Shown here: positions 44,599 through 52,615 of the stretch, in pieces
Numbering within the stretch: the first letter of the stretch is position 1
Layout: each line of letters opens with the position of its first letter
Assembly (NCBI GenBank): GCA_947167635.1
Contig: CAMVIT010000003.1
Span: 1 to 64,000, forward strand
Direction of reading: 5' to 3'
DNA from: F23-D06 sp947167635
Lineage (GTDB): Bacteria; Bacteroidota; Bacteroidia; Bacteroidales; WCHB1-69
Length of the DNA: 64,000 nt
The notes under the pieces: generated by a model
What the model saw: only the letters and a program-made list of their open reading frames with translations
What the model was told of the DNA's origin: nothing
Databases searched by the model: none
Position numbers and translations under genes: made by a program

Positions 44599-44694
44599 AA
44601 AAGAGAGCGCAAAAGTAATAAAATTGTTGCTACATAACGTGCAATATTCAGTTTTGTTTTATATCTTTGCAGGCTCATTATAAACATCCTTGTT

Positions 44695-45585
44695 ATGAAA
44701 ACTTTGAAAATCATCAAAAAAGAGTACCAACGCATTGGTTACGACGAAAATGACATCCAGCCGGTGGAGTATCTGGAGGTCTCCGCGCAGTACAACGACC
44801 ACGGACAGATCCTTCGAGAGGAGCGTTTCGATCCAGATGGCAATCTTAACACCCTGACGGTCAACAATTACAACGACAACCACCTTCTTTTGAAGACGGA
44901 GCAGTACGACATGGACAGCATCCTTCTGCAAAAGACGGTGAACGAGTATGACGATCGGCAGCAGTTGGTGCAGGAAAACAACTATTTTGGCGAGAGCGAC
45001 CAGGTTTACATCACGAAACTCGTTTACGACGAGGATGGCAATTTGCTGCGACGGGAGATGTATTTCGAAGGGCAGCTCGACTATGTGGAAAACCTCTACG
45101 AATACAAGGATGGTTTGTTGGTCAGGGAGGTGGAAAACGACGAATATGGCAAGGAGCTCAATGTCCACACCTACTCCTACAACGACAAGGGGCTGCTGGC
45201 CCGGCATGTTCGCGACGAGGTGCAGAACAAGGATCGCCGTACCTATGAATACACTTACGATGACAACGACAATTGTATCAAGGAGTTGGTGTATGATTAC
45301 GACAATGCCCTCATCGCCAAGGTCTATCGCAGATATAACGAGGATGGTAAAATGGTGGAGACCGAAGAGGAGGATTTGGATCATTATCGCAAAATCACCT
45401 TGGAATATGACGGTGAGCTTGTGGTCAAGAACTCCATCCTTGACCGTGACGGGAACCTGCAGGGATGGGCGGAGTATTCCTACAACGAGGACGGGAAGGA
45501 AAACGCCTCGCGCGAGTTCATCAAAGACGAGGTGCAACCCGACCATTTCCGCCAGTTGCGCGAAACCAGATATGTAAGAGAGTAG
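44695..45585 (+). CDS. Small YD/RHS-like repeat protein without signal peptide
   Basis: 296 residues made almost wholly of YD-type beta repeats of about 20-25 residues, each with a Y(N/D)(D/E).G.L...E.Y pattern, for example EYKDGLLVREVEN and YSYNDKGLLARHVRDE. The N-terminus (MKTLKIIKKEYQRIGYDEND) is charged, with no export signal, so the protein appears cytoplasmic, which is unusual for YD repeats (normally parts of exported RHS/teneurin shells). There is no toxin domain and no effector cargo. A -7 element TATCTTTG is at 44662-44669. Function unknown. Confidence 0.75.
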   Translation: MKTLKIIKKEYQRIGYDENDIQPVEYLEVSAQYNDHGQILREERFDPDGNLNTLTVNNYNDNHLLLKTEQYDMDSILLQKTVNEYDDRQQLVQENNYFGESDQVYITKLVYDEDGNLLRREMYFEGQLDYVENLYEYKDGLLVREVENDEYGKELNVHTYSYNDKGLLARHVRDEVQNKDRRTYEYTYDDNDNCIKELVYDYDNALIAKVYRRYNEDGKMVETEEEDLDHYRKITLEYDGELVVKNSILDRDGNLQGWAEYSYNEDGKENASREFIKDEVQPDHFRQLRETRYVRE

Positions 45586-45693
45586 GGGGAAAACAATTAT
45601 TCAGGGATTCCTCCGTTATTATCCGGAAGCTTTTGCAAACCAAGAGCCGCTTCGTACATTTTTTGTATTTTTGCGGCTTAAAATTTTTGAGCA

Positions 45694-46965
45694 ATGTTAC
45701 AAATACAACTTTTACGCGAAAATCCGCAAGAAGTCATTGATAGATTGAAGATTAAAAACTTCGATGCAACCGAATTGGTGGCTCAGATCCGCCAGCTCGA
45801 CACAGAAACCCGTAATCTCAAGAAGGGGCTTGACGACAACCTCATGGAGCAAAACAAGGGAGCGAAGGAGATCGGCAAGCTCTTCAAGGAGGGCCGCCGC
45901 GACGAGGCCGAGGTACTCAAGGCCCGCATGGCCGAGCTCAAGGAGAGCGAGAAGCGCGACCGCGCACGCATGCAGGAGGCCGAGGCCGAATTGCAGGAAA
46001 AGATGGTGCTGCTTCCCAACCTGCCCAACCATGCCGTGGCTCCCGGCAAGGGTGCCGAGGACAACGAGATTGTCTATACCGAAGGCGATGCCTCCAACAT
46101 GGGTCCTGATGCCCTGCCCCACTGGGACTTGGTGAAAAAATACGATATCATCGACTTCGAGTTGGGCAACAAGATTACGGGCGCCGGATTCCCCGTCTAT
46201 AAGGGCAAGGGAGCCCGCATGCAGCGTGCCCTCATCGACTTTTTCCTTGACAGTGCCATCGAACACGGCTTCACCGAAATACAACCCCCGTACATGGTCA
46301 ACGAGGATTCCGCCTACGGCACAGGCCAGCTGCCTGACAAGGAGGGCCAGATGTACCACTGCCAAGTCGATAACTTCTACCTGATCCCTACCGCCGAGGT
46401 GCCCGTCACCAACATCTACCGCGACGTCATCCTCAAGGAGAGCGACTTCCCGTTGAAGAACTGCGCCTATTCCGCCTGTTTCCGTCGCGAGGCCGGCTCC
46501 TATGGCAAGGATGTGCGCGGACTCAACCGCCTGCACCAATTCGACAAGGTCGAAATCGTCACCATTGAACATCCGGACCGCTCGTATGAGACTTTGGAGA
46601 AGATGACCGACTACGCCAAGAGTCTGCTCACCAAGCTGGGTCTGCCTTTCCGCGTGCTGCGTCTTTGCGGTGGCGACATCAGCTTCACCTCCGCGCTCAC
46701 CTACGACCTTGAGGTCTATTCCAAGGCCCAGCAGAAGTGGTTGGAAGTCAGCTCCGTGTCCAACTTCGAGTCCTATCAGGCCAACCGTCTGAAGTTGCGT
46801 TTCAAAGACGCCAACGGCAAAACCCGCTTGGCACACACCCTCAACGGCAGTGCTCTCGCCCTGCCTCGCGTGCTGGCCGCCATCCTCGAGAACAACCAAA
46901 CCCCCGAAGGCATCATCGTGCCCGAGGTGCTGCGCCCCTACACCCATTTCGACATGATCGACTAA
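45694..46965 (+). CDS. serS: Seryl-tRNA synthetase
   Basis: Class II aminoacyl-tRNA synthetase, 423 residues. An N-terminal coiled-coil arm (about 30-105) binds tRNA; motif 2 is FRREAGSYGKDVRGLNRLHQF-like (here beginning CFRREAGS), and motif 3 is NGSALALPRVLAAILE. A -7 element TATTTTTG (45666-45673) precedes the ATG. It leads an operon with the TPR gene (8-base gap) and ksgA. Confidence 0.97.
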   Translation: MLQIQLLRENPQEVIDRLKIKNFDATELVAQIRQLDTETRNLKKGLDDNLMEQNKGAKEIGKLFKEGRRDEAEVLKARMAELKESEKRDRARMQEAEAELQEKMVLLPNLPNHAVAPGKGAEDNEIVYTEGDASNMGPDALPHWDLVKKYDIIDFELGNKITGAGFPVYKGKGARMQRALIDFFLDSAIEHGFTEIQPPYMVNEDSAYGTGQLPDKEGQMYHCQVDNFYLIPTAEVPVTNIYRDVILKESDFPLKNCAYSACFRREAGSYGKDVRGLNRLHQFDKVEIVTIEHPDRSYETLEKMTDYAKSLLTKLGLPFRVLRLCGGDISFTSALTYDLEVYSKAQQKWLEVSSVSNFESYQANRLKLRFKDANGKTRLAHTLNGSALALPRVLAAILENNQTPEGIIVPEVLRPYTHFDMID

Positions 46966-46973
46966 CCGCCGAA

Positions 46974-48848
46974 ATGAAACGCATCCTCTTTGTTTTCTTG
47001 CTCGTGCTGTCCTGCGGCGCGCTCTGGGCCCAACAGAGCGACGACGAAAAGCTGGCTTTGCAATATTACAAGGACAAGGAATTTGACAAGGCCATCACAC
47101 TCTTTGAGAAAATACAGAACCAAAAGCCGAACTCTTACATATACTATTATTACTACGCCTCCCTGATGGAACTGGAACGCTATTCCGATCTGGAAAAGCT
47201 GACCAAGAAACAGATCAAGGCGTTTCCCAACGTGCAACGCTACAAGGTCGATCAAGGATATGCCTACGAACGGTCGGGCGACAACGCCAAGGCGGAAAAG
47301 ATCTACCAAGACCTCATCAAGAGCTTGCAAGCCAAAGAGTTTTCCGTGCAGGAACTCTACAGTGCCTTCTATTCGCGTGCCAAATACGACTATGCTATCG
47401 AGACGATTTTGAAAGGGAGAAAAATGCTGAATAACAGCAACCTCCTGTCCAAGGAACTTCTCTCTATCTATCAACATCTTAACCAAACGGACCGGATTAT
47501 CGAGGAGGTGCTCTCTCTTGTGAAAGACGACAACTCCGCCAACTTGGAGCCTGCGCAAAACGCTCTCCAGAACCTTCTGCTTGACGACGAAGACAACCAG
47601 AAATACCTGGCTGTCAAAGGAACTTTGCAGAAATATTCCCAAAAATCGCCTGACAACATCTGCTATCTGATGCTGCTCTCCTGGATTAACCAACTGCACA
47701 AAGAGTACGGTGAGGCGCTGATCCTGGCCAAGGCTATCGACAAACGGCAAAAAACGGAATGCATCCGCACCTACGACCTGGCCTGCGTTGCAGCCGACAA
47801 CCACGACTATACCACCGCCATCGAAGCGTTGGAATACATCATCTCCAAAGGAGAATCTGTACACAACTACGTCCAGGCCAAGATGAAAATTCTGGATGTC
47901 AGATATTCGCAGCTCACAGAAACCTATCCTGTCAAAATGGTGGATGCCATCAATCTTGAGCGGGATTTCAAGAAGGTGTTGGATGAGAATGGCATGCACT
48001 CCGGCACAGCCGATTGGATTCGAAAATACGCCCATCTGCTCGCCTTTTACGTCAACAAGCCCCAAGAGGCCGTCAATGTGCTCACCGAGGCGATGAACAA
48101 CGCCACCCGTGACCCGAAGGAGAAGAACCAGTTCAAGATCGACCTGGCCGATGTGCAACTCTACATGGGCAATGTGTGGGATGCCACGCTCAACTATTCG
48201 CAAGTCAACAAAGACCTGCCTAACGACGATCTCGGCAACGAAGCCAAGTTCAAGAACGCCAAGCTCTCCTTCTACATCGGCGAGTTTGACTGGGCCAAGA
48301 GCCAGCTTGACGTGCTCTCCTCCGCCACCACCAAGCTCATCGCCAACGATGCCATCTATTTCTCCTTGCTCATTTCCGACAACCAGGAAGAGGAGGAGGA
48401 AGAAGAAGGCGAAGAGGAGGACACCACATACTTGCTCTTCGAGAAACCCTCCACCAACATGCCGCTCCTGAAATATGCCGAAGCCGACTTTCTCATTTTT
48501 CAGAACAAGGACGACAAAGCGCTTGAAAAACTCGACTCCGTCATTGCGCTCGCACCCTTTGGAACGCTGGTGGACGATGCCCTCTACCAAAAGGCCCTCA
48601 TCTTCATCAAACGCAAGGATTACCTTGGTGCCGAGAATTTGCTCAAGAACATCATCGAAAACCACGGTACTGAATTGTTGGCCGACGATGCCATTTTCAA
48701 GTTGGCGGAACTGTACGAGTACTACATCAAGGATATTCCCAAGGCCATGGAGTATTATCAGAAGATCTTGAAAGACCATAGTGGCAGTCTTTTTGTGGTG
48801 GAAGCCCGGAAGCGTTATCGCGCTCTTCGCGGCGACAACGTAGAATAG
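46974..48848 (+). CDS. Exported TPR-repeat protein, 624 aa
   Basis: The start at 46974 gives a clean signal peptide (MKRILFVFLL to LWAQ) eight bases after the serS stop; an upstream in-frame opening would lie inside serS. The mature protein is a long array of TPR-like helical pairs (for example ALQYYKDKEFDKAITLFEKI and YLGAENLLKNIIENHG), broken near residue 472 by a strongly acidic run of Glu (about 12 residues). Similar proteins in Bacteroidota are periplasmic scaffolds of unknown role. It is second in the serS-ksgA operon. Confidence 0.83.
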   Translation: MKRILFVFLLVLSCGALWAQQSDDEKLALQYYKDKEFDKAITLFEKIQNQKPNSYIYYYYYASLMELERYSDLEKLTKKQIKAFPNVQRYKVDQGYAYERSGDNAKAEKIYQDLIKSLQAKEFSVQELYSAFYSRAKYDYAIETILKGRKMLNNSNLLSKELLSIYQHLNQTDRIIEEVLSLVKDDNSANLEPAQNALQNLLLDDEDNQKYLAVKGTLQKYSQKSPDNICYLMLLSWINQLHKEYGEALILAKAIDKRQKTECIRTYDLACVAADNHDYTTAIEALEYIISKGESVHNYVQAKMKILDVRYSQLTETYPVKMVDAINLERDFKKVLDENGMHSGTADWIRKYAHLLAFYVNKPQEAVNVLTEAMNNATRDPKEKNQFKIDLADVQLYMGNVWDATLNYSQVNKDLPNDDLGNEAKFKNAKLSFYIGEFDWAKSQLDVLSSATTKLIANDAIYFSLLISDNQEEEEEEEGEEEDTTYLLFEKPSTNMPLLKYAEADFLIFQNKDDKALEKLDSVIALAPFGTLVDDALYQKALIFIKRKDYLGAENLLKNIIENHGTELLADDAIFKLAELYEYYIKDIPKAMEYYQKILKDHSGSLFVVEARKRYRALRGDNVE

Positions 48849-48877
48849 TTTGACAATCAAAGCAGTATAAGACAATC

Positions 48878-49687
48878 TTGAAAAAGCCCGCGAAGACAAA
48901 CTCATATTCGGAAGTCAAGGCCAAGAAGCGGTTGGGGCAGCATTTCCTCAAGAACGAGGAGATTGCCCGTCGCATTGCGGAGGCCGTGCGCACCCCCGAC
49001 GCCCATGTGCTTGAGGTGGGTCCCGGCATGGGCGTGCTCACCCAATATCTGCTCCAGCAGCCCTTTGCCTCCCTCTCCGCTGTTGAGCTTGACGAGGAAT
49101 CCGTCGCCTACTTGCAAGAGCATTTCCCGCAGTTGGGCGACAATCTCATTGCGGGCGATTTTCTGCGCATGGACCTTTCCGCCCGCTATCCCGGCAAGTT
49201 TGTCATCGTGGGTAACTTTCCCTATAACATTTCATCGCAGATTCTCTTCCGGTTGCTCGAGTACCGCGACCAGGCCGTCGAGCTGGTCGGGATGTTCCAA
49301 AAGGAGGTCGGGGAGCGTGCCACCGCCAGCCCTGGCAACAAGCAATACGGCATCGTCAGTGTGCTGCTCCAGGCTTTTTACGATACCGAATATCTCTTCA
49401 CGGTGGGGGAACACGAGTTCAACCCGCCGCCACAGGTCAAATCCGCCGTCATCCGCGTCACCCGCAATTTCGACAAAAAGCTGCACTGTGACGAAAATAC
49501 CTTCAAGACGGTGGTCAAAACAGCCTTCAATTACCGCCGCAAGACGCTTCGCAACGCCTTGCAGTCGTTGCCTTTTCCGCCTGACATCGTGGCCGCCGAC
49601 CCCCTCTTCGCCCTCCGTGCTGAACAACTCTCCCTGCAGGATTATGAAAGACTCAGCAACCTCTTGATTCGAAACGAGGAACAATAA
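48878..49687 (+). CDS. rsmA: 16S rRNA dimethyladenosine transferase RsmA (KsgA)
   Basis: Dimethylates A1518 and A1519 of 16S rRNA late in ribosome assembly. KKRLGQHFLKN is the family N-terminal block, VGPGMGVLT the SAM motif and GNFPYNISSQILFRLL the NxPY catalytic block. The start is TTG at 48878; no ATG or GTG lies between the upstream gene's stop and the KKRLGQHF block. 269 residues is normal. It follows the TPR gene by 29 bases. Confidence 0.94.
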   Translation: MKKPAKTNSYSEVKAKKRLGQHFLKNEEIARRIAEAVRTPDAHVLEVGPGMGVLTQYLLQQPFASLSAVELDEESVAYLQEHFPQLGDNLIAGDFLRMDLSARYPGKFVIVGNFPYNISSQILFRLLEYRDQAVELVGMFQKEVGERATASPGNKQYGIVSVLLQAFYDTEYLFTVGEHEFNPPPQVKSAVIRVTRNFDKKLHCDENTFKTVVKTAFNYRRKTLRNALQSLPFPPDIVAADPLFALRAEQLSLQDYERLSNLLIRNEEQ

Positions 49688-49777
49688 GACCAAAAGTGTA
49701 GTCCGATTAAACATTTCCCTTTCGAAACCAATCAAAATAATTCGTAATTTTGCACCGGAAATAAATCATACAAGAAA

Positions 49778-50155
49778 ATGAAAAGACTCATTTATATCAG
49801 CATGTTGTTGCTTTTGATGACAGGTTGCCAATCCCAGAAAAAAATCGTCTCCGTCAGCAAGGAGACCAATGAGTTCACCATGCGCAAGGGACAATATTGC
49901 GAAATCGCTTTCCGTACGAACGCTTCCACCGGATTCTGGTGGCAGTTGGCAAACAAGGATGAGATCACCATTGTGGATTCCTTGGAGTCGCGTTACGAAA
50001 GCGACGCCCCGAAGGGCATGGTAGGAGCCTCCTCTAACCGTTATTGGAAGTTCTACGCCAAAGAGAAAGGCACTCAGACGCTGAGGTTTGTTTATGCCCG
50101 CGACAAGCAAGACGAGGCGATCAGAACCCGCGAGGTCACCATCACTGTCAAGTGA
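49778..50155 (+). CDS. Chagasin-family (I42) cysteine peptidase inhibitor, lipoprotein
   Basis: 125 residues with a lipobox LMTGC (Cys17). The three chagasin loops are recognisable: NASTGFWW (family NPTTG), GMVGASSNRYWKF (family GxGG) and the Arg-rich RDKQDEAIRTREVT end. Family members block papain-like C1 peptidases by inserting these loops into the active site. Because it is lipid-anchored outside the cytoplasm, it could restrain a host or self peptidase; this genome has an exported C1B enzyme at 5044-6276. The -7 element is TAATTTTG (49745-49752). Confidence 0.82.
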   Translation: MKRLIYISMLLLLMTGCQSQKKIVSVSKETNEFTMRKGQYCEIAFRTNASTGFWWQLANKDEITIVDSLESRYESDAPKGMVGASSNRYWKFYAKEKGTQTLRFVYARDKQDEAIRTREVTITVK

Positions 50156-51393
50156 TGCCCGCCCCCCGTCTGTTCGTCGCCATCCCCGTGATGGATGAAT
50201 ACGACCACTTGCCCCTCACGCTTCAGGATTTAAAGGAACAGGTGGATGTTTCCTCTTTTGACACCTACATCTGCGTAAACCAGCCCGACGACTACTGGCA
50301 ACAGCCGGAGAAGAGAGGCTTGTGTGAGCGCAACGTGCAGACACTGCGCTTGTTGGAGCAAGAAGTTCAAGATACGGCTCAAAGCGGTGCTGGTATGCTG
50401 CTTCATGTGTTGGACCATGCCTCGCCGGGCAAGGGCTGGCAGGGGCGGAAGCGTGGTGTGGGCTGGGCCCGCAAGACGCTCTTCGACACCATCATGCAGG
50501 TGGCCGGTGCCGATGACCTCATCGTCAGCTTGGATGCCGATACCCGTGTGCCCGCCGACTATCTGCACGCCGTGACCGAGGCCATGGTGCTGCATCCCGA
50601 ATGGCCGGCGCTCTCCGTGCCCTACTACCACCCGCTCACGGGCAACGAAGCCCAGGACCGGGCCATCTTGCGCTATGAACTCTACATGCGCAACTACGCC
50701 CTTAACCTCTACAAGATCGGAAGTCCGTACAGTTTCACCGCCCTCGGGTCCGCCATCGTCATGCGCGTGGGCGCCCTTGCGAAAATCGGCGGCATAACGC
50801 CCGTGCAGAGCGGTGAGGACTTCTACCTGTTGCAAAAATTCCGCAAGATGGCATCTATCGGAAATTACTGCAACACCACGGTTTATCCATCCTCCCGCCT
50901 CTCCGACCGCGTCCTTTTCGGCACCGGTCCCGCCCTCATCAAAGGAACGCAAGGCGATTGGGAAAGCTATCCTGTTTACCATCACAGCCTCTTTGAGAGC
51001 ATTGCCGAAACCTACCGGCGGTTGCTGCAACTCTACCGTGAAGAGGTGGAGACAGACTTCCTCCTTTTTCTGCAAAAACAGTTCAACGAAGAACATATTT
51101 GGGACAAAATCCGGCATAATGTGACCGATTTCCGACATTTTGCAATGGCCTTTCACCAGAAAGCCGACGGCTTGCGCATCCTGCAGTATCTTCGCCTCAA
51201 ACATCGCGAGTCGCCGATGTCAGCAGAGGAATCGTTGTTTGAAAACATGGTCCGATGGATTCCGGAAAAAGTTCCTTCCTGGCTCAAAAAAGAGGCCGCA
51301 TTTGCTGATCTCACCACCGAACAGATGGACAAAATCCGGAAATTATTATTCGGGATTGAAAATGAATGTCGTAGAAATAATTTTTCCATATAA
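50155..51393 (+). CDS. Family 2 glycosyltransferase, 412 aa
   Basis: GT-A fold glycosyltransferase: N-terminal RLFVAIPVMDEYDHLPLTL, then the DxD-type block SLDADTRVPADYL, and an acceptor-side region with GEDFYLLQKFRKM. The ATG at 50155 shares its A with the chagasin gene's stop (TGATG), so the two are translationally coupled; I reject the longer upstream frame. No other polysaccharide genes are adjacent, so the sugar acceptor is unknown. Confidence 0.85.
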   Translation: MPAPRLFVAIPVMDEYDHLPLTLQDLKEQVDVSSFDTYICVNQPDDYWQQPEKRGLCERNVQTLRLLEQEVQDTAQSGAGMLLHVLDHASPGKGWQGRKRGVGWARKTLFDTIMQVAGADDLIVSLDADTRVPADYLHAVTEAMVLHPEWPALSVPYYHPLTGNEAQDRAILRYELYMRNYALNLYKIGSPYSFTALGSAIVMRVGALAKIGGITPVQSGEDFYLLQKFRKMASIGNYCNTTVYPSSRLSDRVLFGTGPALIKGTQGDWESYPVYHHSLFESIAETYRRLLQLYREEVETDFLLFLQKQFNEEHIWDKIRHNVTDFRHFAMAFHQKADGLRILQYLRLKHRESPMSAEESLFENMVRWIPEKVPSWLKKEAAFADLTTEQMDKIRKLLFGIENECRRNNFSI

Positions 51394-51464
51394 AGCTATG
51401 GATAAAAATATTATCTTTGCACGCTTATTTCAGCAACACATAACAAATTAAAAATAAATCATTT

Positions 51465-52475
51465 ATGGAAAAGATTAAAATTGGTATCAACGGATTCGGA
51501 AGAATTGGAAGACTTGTTTTCAGAGCCACCACGGAAAGAGACGATGTCCAAGTGGTTGCCATCAACGACTTGTTGGATGTGGATTACATGGCTTACATGT
51601 TGCAATACGACACCACGCACGGTCGTTTCAACGGCACGGTGGCAGTCGAAGACGGCATGCTTGTTGTGAACGGCAACAAGATCCGTGTCACGGCTGAGAA
51701 GGATCCCGCCAACCTGAAGTGGAACGAAGCCGGTGCCGACTATGTGGTGGAATCCACGGGTCTGTTCCTGACCTCCGAGCTCGCCTCCGCACACCTCACC
51801 GCAGGTGCCAAGAGAGTCGTGATGTCCGCACCCTCCAAGGACGACACCCCGATGTTTGTCATGGGCGTCAACAACCTGGAATATGCTGGCCAGCCTATCG
51901 TTTCCAATGCCTCCTGCACCACCAACTGCTTGGCTCCGTTGGCAAAAGTCATCAACGACAACTTCGGCCTCGTCGAGGGTCTCATGACCACCGTGCACGC
52001 TGCCACGGCCACACAAAAGACTGTTGACGGTCCCTCCAAGAAGGATTGGCGCGGTGGACGTTCCATTCTCGGCAACATCATCCCCTCCTCCACGGGCGCT
52101 GCCAAGGCTGTGGGTCGCGTGATCCCCACCCTCAAGGGCAAGCTGACCGGCATGTCTTTCCGCGTTCCCACCGTCGATGTCTCCGTGGTTGACCTGACCT
52201 GCAAGATCGAGAAGGCCGCCACCTACGACGACATCAAGGCCGCCATCAAGAAAGCCTCCGAGAACGAGCTCAAGGGCATCCTCGGCTACACGGAAGAGGC
52301 TGTGGTCTCCACCGACTTCCTCGGCGACAAGAGAACTTCCATCTTCGACGCTGCCGCCGGTATCATGCTGAACGAGCACTTCGTGAAGCTCGTCTCCTGG
52401 TACGACAACGAAATCGGTTACTCCAACAAGGTTGTTGACCTCATCTGCAGCATGGACAAAACCGTCAAGCTGTAA
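51465..52475 (+). CDS. gap: Glyceraldehyde-3-phosphate dehydrogenase, type I
   Basis: Central glycolytic enzyme. NAD-binding INGFGRIGR at the N-terminus, catalytic Cys151 in SNASCTTNCLAPLA, and the phosphate-site block STGAAKAVGRVIP. 336 residues is normal. A -7 element TATCTTTG is at 51412-51419. A strong terminator follows, so it is probably monocistronic. Confidence 0.97.
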   Translation: MEKIKIGINGFGRIGRLVFRATTERDDVQVVAINDLLDVDYMAYMLQYDTTHGRFNGTVAVEDGMLVVNGNKIRVTAEKDPANLKWNEAGADYVVESTGLFLTSELASAHLTAGAKRVVMSAPSKDDTPMFVMGVNNLEYAGQPIVSNASCTTNCLAPLAKVINDNFGLVEGLMTTVHAATATQKTVDGPSKKDWRGGRSILGNIIPSSTGAAKAVGRVIPTLKGKLTGMSFRVPTVDVSVVDLTCKIEKAATYDDIKAAIKKASENELKGILGYTEEAVVSTDFLGDKRTSIFDAAAGIMLNEHFVKLVSWYDNEIGYSNKVVDLICSMDKTVKL

Positions 52476-52504
52476 TCAAAACCCCATTTTGCCTTTTATG
52501 GCAT

Positions 52505-52543
52505 CAAAAAAGGAGGATGTTGAAAAACGTCCTCCTTTTTTTT
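52505..52543 (+). terminator. Terminator after gap
   Basis: AAGGAGGA and TCCTCCTT form a stem around an 11-12 base loop, followed by eight T. Confidence 0.85.
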
Positions 52544-52555
52544 GTTTGTTATGGT

Positions 52556-52587
52556 TTTGCAATCAAAAAGCAATTTTCGTACTTTTG
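52556..52587 (+). promoter_or_regulatory. Promoter of metG
   Basis: TTTG (52556-52559), a 20-base spacer and TACTTTTG (52580-52587). The ATG at 52616 follows. Confidence 0.75.
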
Positions 52588-52615
52588 CAGCCTTAAAATA
52601 AAATCATATCAAGAC

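Noticed and set aside
46962..48905. Long open frame antisense to the TPR gene
   Set aside because: Its content is the reverse-strand shadow of a TPR protein, Val/Leu/Phe-rich without motifs.
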